Source of the DNA: an uncultured Clostridia bacterium
GTDB lineage: Bacteria > Bacillota > Clostridia > Christensenellales > Borkfalkiaceae
Length of the DNA: 64,000 nt
Assembly (NCBI GenBank): GCA_947625605.1
Contig: CANQOY010000001.1
Location: 1 to 64,000, forward strand
Direction of reading: 5' to 3'
The stretch's first letter is position 1. Each line of letters opens with the position of its first letter. Under the pieces are notes generated by a model. It searched no databases and was not told where the DNA came from. It saw only the letters and a program-made list of their open reading frames with translations. Of the stretch, positions 22,301-26,787 are shown one piece after another. The position numbers and the translations under genes are program-made.

Positions 22301-25195
22301 TCTTCGACCTATGCCGTCGTTGACCGCAACGAAACTGCAACCAAGGAAAGCGGTCACTACAAGTGGCACCTTGAACTTGCGATCAGCAGCCTTGCGGACA
22401 CCGAAAGCGGCCTTGCCGGCCTCAAGACCTTCCGCGACGAAGTGAACGAAGGCACTAACCCTTATCTCACGAGTGCGCTTCCTGTAAACCTTACCGCGGA
22501 TATCAATCTCAGTGGTGAGGGATGGGAGCCGATCGGTGTGAGCGGTCACCAGTTCCTCGGCACATTCGACGGTCAGGGCCACACGATCTCTAACCTCTCG
22601 ATCACCAATGCGACCCACGATGGCCTCGGCTTCTTCGGCAGCGTCCATGGTACGCTCAGGAACTTCACGATCGAGAATGTCCATATCGCAGCCCCGACTC
22701 ATAGCTACATGGGCGGCGCAGTCAGCGATATCAACGGTTATGTCGAGAACGTGCACGTCACGGGTAGCATTTACCTCGAAGGTGCGAACTTCGTCGGTGG
22801 CGTAGTCGGTTACTCTTACGCGAACTTCGATAACATCAGCGCCATCAAGACGCAGGACGATGCCTCCGCAAGAACGATCGATGATGGATTCAGGAACGAG
22901 AAGTTCGACATCATCGCGTCGGGCGAATCCGCAGGCGGCCTCATCGGTTACATCGGCGAGCAGGGCTTCCATGCGAACAACCTCACGGTGGAGAACCTCC
23001 ACGTCTATGCGGCCAAGGCTGCGGGCGGTGCGGTCGGTAACGTCAACAGAGAAAACACCTTCGATCAAGTCTATGTGACGGGCGTGCGCGTTGCGGCCAA
23101 CGACAACTCCGCAGGTATCATCCTCGGCACCACGATGACGGGCGACAAGCTCACCAACTACGATTGGCGCAACAGCGCTGTCTGGAAGTGGGGCGAAGAC
23201 AAGGTCGATGGTATTTGGGATAGCGCGACGAATGCTTCCGTGGTAGCGCCTGTCGATTGGAGCGGGAATGATGTTAAGCCCGGCGATGTCGCTGCGGACA
23301 CGGATCGCATCAACAGCGTGTGGTTAAACGCAACGCTTACCGTCACCAAGGATGTTACGGGGCTTGCCAAGATCTACAAAGGCACCGAGAATACGGTACC
23401 GGCGATCCGCTACGAAGTGAGCTCGGGAGAGGGCCTCGCAGTGCTCGCCAAGGCGTGGAACGAAGGCCTCATCACGGCTGACCTGTTCGAAGGCGATGAA
23501 ATCGCTATCGTGCTCGTGGGCGATATCGATATGTCGGGTGTGGAATTCTCGCCGATCGGCAACGAGGCTCATCCGTTCACCGGTGAGTTCGACGGCGCAG
23601 GCAACACCATTGAAAAACTCAGTCTCAACACCCCCGAATTCGATAACGTCGGCCTGTTCGGCGTTATCGGCGGCGGCGCTGCCATCCACGACCTCACGCT
23701 TTCGGGCGTTGAGGTCGTAGGGGGCAACCATGTCGGCGGTCTCGTTGGGGAAATTGTTGGGATGAGCGAACACGAGAGCATTCTGCAGGCGGCGATTGAA
23801 AATGTCAGCCTCACGGGCGTGATTCATGTTACCGGTTATAAGTATGTTGGCGGTATCGTCGGTACGATCGGTGAAATATTAGACGGGAAAAATCATTCTG
23901 CTCTTGTCTACATCAGAGATTGCCACCTTATCGGCAAAGAAGAGAGCTTTGTGAAAGGCGTAGCCAAAGAGGGCGTCGCTGATGATAATAAAAACGGCAC
24001 GATCGTCGGCGGGATCTTCGGGCAGACGAGAGATTACAACGATTCGTCTACCGTTGTTGTAAGCAGCTGCACGGTCACGAACGTAGACGTTACGGGCGTG
24101 AACGTGGTCGGCGGCATCGGCGGAAGATTGAACCGCCGCTCGATCGAAAATTGCTCCTATTCCGAAGGCACGGTCGAAGCAACGGCTGAGGGAGCCTTGG
24201 AGGCCAAAGTCGGGACTTATGCGGCGGGCGCTCTCATCGGTACGGTCGTGAACAGAGCGGATAAGCCCGTTTCGATCACGGGTTGCCGTGTTGAAAATGC
24301 GAAGGTTGTCAGCCTGTTTGCCTACAATGTCACCCCCGAAGCCAACGGCTTTGTGGGCGGCATGAATGCTGATTCCGGAACGAGCGTAAACTACCTCAGC
24401 GTGATTGATTGCTCGATGGACGAAAACACCACCTTCGAGCACACCCTCTACAATGTGACGATCGGTAAGTATGTCAGCGAAGACTACATCAGCGGTGTGA
24501 CCGTAAAGACGGCGGATGGCCTCAAGTGGGTGCATGATCATTGGGGCGATCTCGTCAGGAACAACGAAACGAAACCCTTCACTTTGAGCCTTGTTGATAC
24601 GGAGTATGACCTTAGCAAATTTGACTGGACGGGATTGAACGGTCAGTCCGTCACACTTGAGGGCAATGGAGCTGTGATCTCGAACCTCCACGCGGTAGGA
24701 CACGATAAGGCAAACGGTCAAGCAGGGTTGTTCTATAAGGGCGGTAATACAGTCATTCGGGATCTTACGATCCGTGATGCTACGATCGAGGGTTCACAGG
24801 CGGGCGTCTTTGCCGGAAATGCGACTTATAAAATCGAGCTTGTGAATTGCAAACTGGAAGGCGCGATCGCCGTGAACTATGCTAAATCCGGAGAGACATT
24901 TAACGGCGTTGGCGTAGCATTTGGCGTTGTCGGGCAGGGCTTCCATGGCCCCTTCACGCTTGGGCTTACGATTGATGCGAACTGCACAGTCACGATCAAT
25001 GCTAAGGACATGACGACAGTGTGCGAAGGGGGGATGTCTACGGATGCTGTTGTCGGTTGGATCGTTGATCACGCTGATTGCACCTATGACGGGTTTGTAA
25101 ACAACGGCAAGATCATTACGGATATGATCGATGACAAGGCGCACACCTTCACCTTGAAAATAGACGGCGTTGAGAGCACATATCAACCCGCCTAA
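7331..25195 (+). CDS. Giant N-anchored surface protein: collagen-linker modules plus GLUG beta-helix modules
   Basis: 5,954 residues. I chose the ATG at 7331 because AAGGAGA lies 4-10 nt upstream; an in-frame ATG at 7286 has no ribosome-binding site. Residues 1-8 are basic, and 9-31 form one membrane helix with no obvious cleavage site (signal anchor). Residues about 40-1760 hold 28 modules, each a short Gly-X-Y tract (for example GPVGPQGPAG) followed by about 45 residues of the pattern W-[FY]-x-G-x-G-x-P...GD-[FY]-YLDT-x-TG-x-[IV]-Y...W...G-x-I-[KR]-G. Residues about 1765-5954 hold about ten modules that open with a FRDAVN-like helix and D-I-x-L...W-x-x-IGT...HPF-x-G-x-FDG, followed by GLUG repeats (VGGLVG) and beta-helix strands. 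No LPXTG or C-terminal anchor is present. Probably an extracellular fibre or adhesin; ligand unknown. Confidence 0.9.
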   Translation: MSKRKSKSLGVLIALLVICFLFVAAAVGTQIYNYATRDKNPVGPVGPQGPAGEVGQRGTLWFKGEGDPNDEGVLSEEVAATVQEGDYFLDTATEAVYSFNGKKWTYVITLRGERGSHWDMGVGAPTGKDNVQPGDFYLDGTNGDVWQFVDGEWKPVFNIKGEKGDRGTTWLNGNGAPAPSLGIVGDYYIDSRTSDVYEKKPADERHDAAYWSPIGNIQGGQGVPGAQGDKGTQIYFGATAPQDAGIEARDGDLYLHQADAEGDLTLWRFDGSAWQKLGKLNGEQGAQGNPGLPGTPGSQWFYGEGDPTANSFKDQGAVGDFYLDLTTSDIYNRKASGWEFLFNIKGNDGANGNRWFSGNGAPTLPDVAAKLTDAKADDYYLDTQSGEIYQKGADGNWVSTGNIKGVTGDQGAAGATWHFGQGKPTSDVGKDGDFYLDSEFNLYLKVENAWVPKGSLKGAAGDTGAQGSQGVPGKDGTKWFSGNGAPTEVTGAKAGDYYLDLTTGDIYAYSESTGWGSPLGSIKGPQGGAATPGKDGTKWYSGEGAPTDEEIAKTLEAAVDGDFYLDTESGTLYKKTPGSWENIGSLKGPEGGQGPAGQVGPHGPNGSMIYYGTELPAEHSFGGTTLKLGDLYIHQNNTLDLYYYTGSAWLKIVSLRGPQGEQGEQGIPGKDGTQIYFGAEDPGEHQYSVELHNGDLYLNTNTYNLYSYNGSSWDPLGTLAGTRGSKWFTGNGAPDLANSKPAAASELQAGDYYLDTESGDVHYYNGEAWSRTGNIKGVTGDAGLNGKTWYYGVGDASVVAPDAVDGDFYLNTETFDVYVKDAEGWKLQGNIRGEAGRTWLNGTTAPDNSAGTVGDLYLNTTTGEVYLKSAENTWTRLFSIKGTDGTNGAKWYQGDGTPANELGAEGDFYLNTKTGDIYNKKSATDWGSPVGNLKGPRGSMIFSGTTDPKVSADLGAYTAQEGDLYLYTHDGKVDLYRYNGTQWTSLGTLTGEKGEQGQRGYMTFTGKTEPTGATIGDFTAQEGDLYIYQNEAEGKTVLYRFNNMDEWDLIGDLTGATGATGAAGKDGATTYFGTDEPAYHTFGDGVVPQLGDLYFYTNTDAGSITIYRHTGTSWERVGAVVNGKDGADGNNGLNGKTWYFGEEEPGSHHFDTDPVEGDFYLDTQTYIVYVKLADESWDPLGSIRGEVGTIWYSGNGDPNGKDLGTLGFTPKDHDYYLDKETNNVWSYNGTDKKWDYVTNISGTRGATWFVGMGTVDEAGVLTGDESVKDFRPGDFYLNSMSLNIYRYNGTVWEFVGLLKGPQGDKGERGTLWFSGNGNPNDVLHESGVREGDYYLDSSTGYIWKRGAALWDQTDYNIRGPKGDKGTVWYNGKGMPDTHSADTLKDARVGDYYLDTDTDNVYELVASCQEVDHANNTHPHWHNIGNIRGEKGDQGRNPWNAAMGKTVPSTSDGYEENDFYIATDTHTLYQLQKKGEDLVWEPLFDMKGEQGVRGTRWIVYEATASGSPIEMKPWTYFGTEEANDLIKGDIFLNSQTGNLWVYDGEDNNADDAKDETKWKSGGSIKGATGRAARWFTGAGKPADVVLEGFADGDMYLDTVNGDVYQCQGTSWEWVDNITGPRGSLWFSDANGDPTEENWQVTWPDLAEKLEDAKLYDIFFNTTTGFVYQLQYAKDSTTDFVWVEIGTVARGTRWFYGYANPKAEDLEPGLPDVEKEAAVGDFYFQGFYPFSGWTGYRVYVLELDAEGHKVWTLLINLSSKTGLTEKTYFIHNYSELVAFRNAVNDGQEFSDIKIVVANDIEIESGADWTPIGTDDHPFRGTFVGGAPKNETETRDFTPTTRTIKGVKNGKLFGRTEGATIQDIHIIGTFEDAAGDDTEWMPFVLSTLSDPASVFASVKFDTYTDTVVAEYTHGNALLRVTWNGTSFDVYLGAAANDPAKASLGRRAKAAEDITDSTLTFEDVYFILAEGVSYEFNGLKFTGNSYIDVTDAKSVTVDSCYADVDPIEACLRDAKGGVAEWITPPGSLSGQVAKEHSGYAAFIVSRNPEKDRTDVGLVLTVKNSTILAAQSTTNTDGTLNSGLQGPDPNSLAIYIQVKVASATIEGNVFGADRAADRYAWAAVKFTSIADNAELTFKSNEVYGTNDHGQSGRGATKYDFAAFALSDKDTTGAYTAKFESNTVNVDVREGGKAYNFLSVSGTGKAQVYFLDATNTFTAGETTTALYKAVKTASDESFDFIAFDAALNESNLLTAGHVYLGSNFGADHTQFTPDKLQTLAAEGTTNHDVWIIDTAFEDPLGFVQHVADYTANYYVNNAAGLGSFRDMVNGEGTATKANNFATKKIIQTDDINLDNEPWTPIAVGDSYNAPTLSFRGTYDGREHSISNIKIVGKHRGVGLFGAVTHGGAVENLTLNGNIQIAGYQDSGALVGYAVNATISHITIEAEAGSKITASYEAVGGVVGNAFGCTLTEITSNLDVESGVMYVGGIVGKISNGTTTIKTAEYTGTVNYSDADSWVGGIVGGLHSNNSEISAVEIDGATFSGTIQAKRTEYGIGFSGLVGLDAVDGTTAVQQEANYHVTIKSSTSTAQYEDSQYGWKGYQFNTKYGPEGNATKEALISTGDALALVSLQVQFGYYNYEGITLTLTQSVNMTNVHSWSYDGKGVKWYPIGTKSTAPFKGEFDGQSYEISGLTISPATKTDSTAAQASGLFGFTDGANIHDLTLNGVTITMNDLANVGALIGSATATTVKNVSVSGSVTGAYNVGGLIGEARGETVISYALVKGTITKTDTSDAAHARSIGALIGAADGTVTLSDVYTSDFYEAPVTVIDNRYTDGNLNYLVYNYGLVGSATSGAATDTWAAGKNVLPAAEIEFDATIAVPRTTGSVHAKIAATDLYLTANFSKGTVAHGNMESVYVGVTTARGLASVAELVNGGVSFKGETVQLNQNIDLEGAYQKENAITIGTEEHPFEGTFSGGYGFPGIPNYTIGHQYGSLFGYTDGATIQNLTLEEQVMQPLDGATAASGCAALVKEGSAKISNVTIKNGFVEKLNGTYSVDPGSVAAAPFGITGKAEGFTFKSVDITLHFLDITFTAGYDADRNALEVSYEGDSSVSARATREGITINNGAFKLGPNNYSFKNIVFTGDSYIDLADLGATSTVTIDGIYAEVTHDNYFIGCGDHQALAGALTLTKSTIIGTDAATHAIFSWRQFNTVTIEGNTFGSKENPFFDHVVKLMGNADGATYQINRNTVYIDGSKNATAYAFDFYQSSSAGNAYTAYLKDNVVYGNEGTGFLRVNCAAAQGHAEVYLLGEGNTFNGGHVDWSNITTTGDFGSFVGYDVEFEDSTKPFDAESNKIIKGHFIYSKTWQTDARTAVGDEYDSALKALVKDTDCYANVWVENGDGTRYNLNYNYLTLLIQTVEELEDFRDAVNRGETFAGRTVVLWREGEKLGSDGMPILSGEDGVYDLGNQDWEPIGANGHTFEGTFDGRGYTITNLYHGNLYTGLNLYIGLFGFVNGATLQNVKFAGNNTVWPNAPTTETKWRNDSGLLVGRAVNATISNIEITGELNVGGGFGQTTSALGGVAGSSNGSHFTNIKIAVEEKLGSHVGSTIGLVNGGVVGMSVGDTFEDIETNATVWANYAAGGVAGHASGSNFTNVTVKADIVLTDAASNNIYHVGIGGVVGTTDGSDPTFDDVHYTGHLIRLNNGSVSYLNYGLVGSEYNRQTSYSKNVIMNSSSLVYLADGFQLHATWEGGDVNAAYEVLSVEGLANFRTIVNEGLTAGQFAKVYSYRYPAYDFANDVPVKLTASLDLSEIKNWEAIGTDDHPFKGHFDGTDKIISNLTSEGKYAGLFGYVNSNAAIIENLTVKGANLTEIVDEKGEAYAGAVVAKFQMTTDLATGGLNKVHVEDVKILTAYRYAGGIVGQCYAPIISCSAKNVEIVAKPNETTKEDGSRGYDNGDKIGGITGWFVDDTSRDLKDNTAENITLTAYRDVGGIAGYAGKAIVDGNSVKNVTITVDQITNSYGDKETNAGYLYGRMAKDWREFTGEVQTGDYSLTYNIKGGVALQSALDEATEYGPTEINLAAGTYTGSSTVQINNLSLKGFTILGNVRTATKPAEGTYNETKTYTRSIKDLTIQPKEGEGDVQFLTPLVMFDTVQTHDRLDYLTCLNVDGITVRNIIFENVDHPIYFYSVNSNSHWTDLNFIENHISWDDPIEATNDAQNGIHVYSENSEANILQGTFFIQNVTVRGNVFVNTDYAIYAHNVMGLTVEGNDFNTYFHAAIGTQGSATGGDVLVTGNKVWNSVTPHKGSGFIRGTRYLGGTMTITGNKFYGQAANPDEVEGHNKMQLLINFAKTFKGNIATSDNVWFAAEDPNAATSASKYAIVEKNDSNVYVDLPDEVKPVDHAYHWHLELAISSLEKNGDLAGLAAFRDDVNNGSTYFTPALPVKLTADINLNNAPWDAIGTDAHPFRGHFDGDNKTITNLTSSGKYAGLFGLVRGNAIIENLTVKGATLTEVIDGNEAYAGAVVAKFWPGNGIAKLSKLHVEDVNIPTAYRMAGGLVGQSYGPIYDCSAKNVTITATPNAVGDNKFDNGDKIGGLVGWFEDNGRYDLKNNHAEDITITAYRDVGGLAGYAGQALVGGNSVKGVHITVDQVTLDAGDEKTNAGYLYGRIREEFVDWSEFVGTIDESDGAEYSLTYNIKGSVALQSALDEATEYGPTTINLAAGTYTGTTSVLGPSGTANVTGFNIDPNGRTSKDGVRTIRNLTIQPYQPKGGEGNDVIFTTPIMMFTGATSSIAVDGLKIVGITSKDVSRLIFFHNNNANRDYHWENLTFESINVSFTEQVTSTEDPNVGIYVYLEGSTTWANDNVTVSNSIFKNTTYALYMHNLNGLQVTGNTFDQYYWYAIGLQGEATGGDVVVKNNKFIGRNWSANGEGLLRGSNLIGNLTFSENDLYGYAANKDTTDNNKQLLLNLETSLQGTITTSGNKWHAQEALDGTSSTYAVVDRNETATKESGHYKWHLELAISSLADTESGLAGLKTFRDEVNEGTNPYLTSALPVNLTADINLSGEGWEPIGVSGHQFLGTFDGQGHTISNLSITNATHDGLGFFGSVHGTLRNFTIENVHIAAPTHSYMGGAVSDINGYVENVHVTGSIYLEGANFVGGVVGYSYANFDNISAIKTQDDASARTIDDGFRNEKFDIIASGESAGGLIGYIGEQGFHANNLTVENLHVYAAKAAGGAVGNVNRENTFDQVYVTGVRVAANDNSAGIILGTTMTGDKLTNYDWRNSAVWKWGEDKVDGIWDSATNASVVAPVDWSGNDVKPGDVAADTDRINSVWLNATLTVTKDVTGLAKIYKGTENTVPAIRYEVSSGEGLAVLAKAWNEGLITADLFEGDEIAIVLVGDIDMSGVEFSPIGNEAHPFTGEFDGAGNTIEKLSLNTPEFDNVGLFGVIGGGAAIHDLTLSGVEVVGGNHVGGLVGEIVGMSEHESILQAAIENVSLTGVIHVTGYKYVGGIVGTIGEILDGKNHSALVYIRDCHLIGKEESFVKGVAKEGVADDNKNGTIVGGIFGQTRDYNDSSTVVVSSCTVTNVDVTGVNVVGGIGGRLNRRSIENCSYSEGTVEATAEGALEAKVGTYAAGALIGTVVNRADKPVSITGCRVENAKVVSLFAYNVTPEANGFVGGMNADSGTSVNYLSVIDCSMDENTTFEHTLYNVTIGKYVSEDYISGVTVKTADGLKWVHDHWGDLVRNNETKPFTLSLVDTEYDLSKFDWTGLNGQSVTLEGNGAVISNLHAVGHDKANGQAGLFYKGGNTVIRDLTIRDATIEGSQAGVFAGNATYKIELVNCKLEGAIAVNYAKSGETFNGVGVAFGVVGQGFHGPFTLGLTIDANCTVTINAKDMTTVCEGGMSTDAVVGWIVDHADCTYDGFVNNGKIITDMIDDKAHTFTLKIDGVESTYQPA
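7447..12610 (+). repeat. 28 collagen-linker/W-GD-YLDT modules
   Basis: Counted by reading the translation: 28 successive units, each starting after a Gly-X-Y linker with a two-aromatic opening (TLWF, TKWF, TQIYF, SMIYY variants). Linker length varies from one triplet to about nine. Units 4, 10, 11 and 16-18 form a recognisable sub-type opening with [QM]-I-Y-[FY]-G and containing GDLY[LI]. The last unit ends near 12610, where the beta-helix region begins. Confidence 0.85.
18590..22375 (+). repeat. Intragenic tandem duplication of a roughly 1.93-kb beta-helix module
   Basis: The segment from about 18590 to 20540 is repeated from about 20545 to 22375. Anchor points: AACCTCACCTC at 18827 and 20756, and AACATTAAGG at 19481 and 21404, giving offsets of 1929 and 1923 nt. 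From the second anchor, about 90 nt are almost identical (shared residues ALQSALDEATEYGPT and LAAGTYTG). Elsewhere the copies have diverged mainly by substitutions and small in-frame indels. Confidence 0.85.
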
Positions 25196-25208
25196 CGGAA
25201 CTACAATC

Positions 25209-25239
25209 AAAAAACCGCAGGAATCCCTGCGGTTTTTTT
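25209..25239 (+). terminator. Terminator of the giant gene
   Basis: CCGCAGG-AATC-CCTGCGG, extended by six A on the 5' side and seven T on the 3' side, gives a strong bidirectional-type terminator 14 nt after the stop codon. Confidence 0.9.
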
Positions 25240-25259
25240 GACGTGATTCAGAATGAACC

Positions 25260-25680
25260 CCCACCTGTCGCGGCTTTTTGCCGCGCCACCCGCCCCCTTG
25301 AAAAGGGGGCAGGTTCTTCCGTCCGCTTCTCACCTGCCCCCGTTGAAGGGGGCGGGGTAGGGGTGGGGGTTGCCCCTGTTTCCGCAGGCGGTGAGGGGGT
25401 GTCATTCCGAATAAAGAACGCCACCCTTCCGTCACTTGCGTTGCTCGTGCCACCCACCCCTCGAGGGGTGGGCAAGGAAAGACTCCTTCTTGGCGCACCC
25501 TTGAGGGGGAGCTCCGCCGCAGGCGGTGAGGGGGTGTCAATTCCGATTCAGAATGCCACCCCTTGCGTCACTCGCGATGCTCGTGCCACCCACCCCTCAA
25601 GGGGTGGGCAAGGAAAGACTCCTTCTGGGCGCACCCTTGAGGGGGAGCTCCGCCGCAGGCGGTGAGGGGGTGTCATTCCG
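25260..25680. repeat. GC-rich non-coding tandem repeat tract
   Basis: A 549-nt gap between genes. A unit starting CCGCAGGCGGTGAGGGGGTG occurs at 25382, 25517 and 25653 (periods 135 and 136 nt). The two full units are nearly identical. Each contains a 20-nt palindrome built on CCCACCCC/GGGGTGGG (25453-25472 in the first unit; the second has the centre CTCAAG). A related, more degenerate portion (25260-25380) carries CCCCCTTGAAAAGGGGG and CCCCCGTTGAAGGGGG hairpins. Frames through it give proline/glycine-rich low-complexity peptides, so I regard it as non-coding. It resembles dispersed intergenic repeats, but only this locus is visible. Confidence 0.8.
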
Positions 25681-25709
25681 ATCGTCATGTGGAGCGAAGT
25701 TTCTTTTTG

Positions 25710-25738
25710 TTGCATTCGGCGCAAAAATATGGTATAAT
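25710..25738 (+). promoter_or_regulatory. Promoter placed directly at the start codon of the TtcA-like gene
   Basis: TATAAT at 25733-25738 with a weak TTGCAT 17 nt upstream (25710-25715). Only six bases separate the -10 from the ATG at 25745, so transcription would start at or beside the start codon (leaderless mRNA). Confidence 0.6.
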
Positions 25739-25744
25739 CCGAGT

Positions 25745-26602
25745 ATGGATACGGTATTGCCCTCCGGGTCCGCGGAGGAGATCGCCCAAAGGGCGGAAAA
25801 CAGCATCCGTGCGCGCTTCCACAGCAGGCTCTTTTCCCGCTTTGCGCAGGCCGTCGTCAAGTACGGGTTGATCCGTCCGAACGACAAAATCGCCGTGTGC
25901 ATCTCGGGCGGGAAGGATTCCTTCCTCATGGCCAAGCTCTTTCAGGAGATCAAGCGGCACGATAAATTTCCCTTCGAGCTCGTCTTTCTCGTCATGGACC
26001 CCGGTTACAGCGCCGAAAACCGCGCGGCCATCGAGCGCAATGCCGCGCTGTTGAAGATCCCCGTCACCATTTTCGAGACGGATATCTTCGCGAACGTGTT
26101 TGCGATCGAAAAGTCGCCGTGCTACCTGTGCGCCCGCATGCGCAGGGGACATCTCTACCGCAGGGCACAGGAACTCGGGTGCAATAAGATCGCCCTCGGG
26201 CATCACTATGACGACGTGATCGAGACCATCCTCATGGGCATGCTGTACGGCGCGCAGGTGCAGACCATGATGCCCAAGGTGAAGAGCGCCAACTTTGCGG
26301 GCATGGAGCTCATCCGCCCCATGTACTTTGTGCGCGAGCGCGACATTGAGGCATGGCGGGACGCGAACGGCCTCAGGTTTCTGCAATGCGCCTGCAAGTT
26401 CACCGAAATGTGCGGGCTGGAAGGCTGCATGGGCAGCAAGCGCAAGAAGGTGAAGGGGCTCATCCGCACGTTGGAGGCGGAGGATCCCGTGATTGCGCAG
26501 AATATCTTCAAGAGCGTGGAGAACGTCAACCTTGCCACCATTCTGGCCTATAAGGATAAATCGGGCGTGAAGCACTTTTTCACCGAAGATTATGACGTTT
26601 AA
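25745..26602 (+). CDS. TtcA-family tRNA 2-thiocytidine synthetase-like protein (PP-loop)
   Basis: 285 residues. The PP-loop ATP pyrophosphatase motif SGGKDS lies near residue 55, and C-Y-L-C near residue 123 is the family's CxxC that holds an Fe-S cluster or carries sulfur. A further cysteine group sits near the C-terminus (CACKFTEMCGLEGC). GHHYDD near 147 is the second PP-loop motif. TtcA proteins adenylate and thiolate C32 of some tRNAs; the extra C-terminal cysteines are common in Clostridial relatives of unproven substrate. The frame is open far upstream through the repeat tract, but the ATG at 25745, directly after TATAAT, is the first one next to recognisable family sequence. Confidence 0.8.
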   Translation: MDTVLPSGSAEEIAQRAENSIRARFHSRLFSRFAQAVVKYGLIRPNDKIAVCISGGKDSFLMAKLFQEIKRHDKFPFELVFLVMDPGYSAENRAAIERNAALLKIPVTIFETDIFANVFAIEKSPCYLCARMRRGHLYRRAQELGCNKIALGHHYDDVIETILMGMLYGAQVQTMMPKVKSANFAGMELIRPMYFVRERDIEAWRDANGLRFLQCACKFTEMCGLEGCMGSKRKKVKGLIRTLEAEDPVIAQNIFKSVENVNLATILAYKDKSGVKHFFTEDYDV

Positions 26603-26606
26603 GCGG

Positions 26607-26635
26607 TTGACTTTTTTGTGCAAAACGGATATAAT
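26607..26635 (+). promoter_or_regulatory. Promoter of mgtE
   Basis: TTGACT (26607-26612) and a perfect TATAAT (26630-26635) are separated by 17 nt. Transcription should begin near 26642, leaving a 146-nt leader. Confidence 0.8.
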
Positions 26636-26641
26636 GATAAA

Positions 26642-26787
26642 AAACAGGGAGGTGCGCCGTGAAAGGGCGAAGTAGTACAAGCGCAGGCCAAATAAAGCGG
26701 CTTCGGTTCGCGGCGTATTCTGCCGCATAGAACACGGGGCTTCCTTTGCCTGCGCCATAGCGGACTATTTTTTCGTGAGGTGAAGAG
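26642..26787 (+). promoter_or_regulatory. Structured 5' leader of mgtE, candidate metal-responsive RNA
   Basis: The leader can form nested stems: GCGCAGGC (26681-26688) with GCCTGCGC (26748-26755), enclosing GCGGC/GCCGC (26710-26714 with 26722-26726); a hairpin CGCC/GGCG (26655-26669); and an outer GTAGT/ACTAT pairing (26672-26676 with 26764-26768). The last is followed by six Ts. The conserved M-box sequences (AGGTGAGGCTCC, GGGTCAACAG) are absent, so this is not a recognisable ykoK leader. Its class is unknown to me. Confidence 0.45.

Noticed and set aside
25526..25744. N-terminal extension of the TtcA-like gene into the repeat tract
   Set aside because: The extension is repeat-derived low-complexity sequence and would place the perfect TATAAT inside the gene.
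26642..26787. M-box (ykoK) riboswitch before mgtE
   Set aside because: The conserved M-box sequences are not present; only an unclassified folded leader can be claimed.
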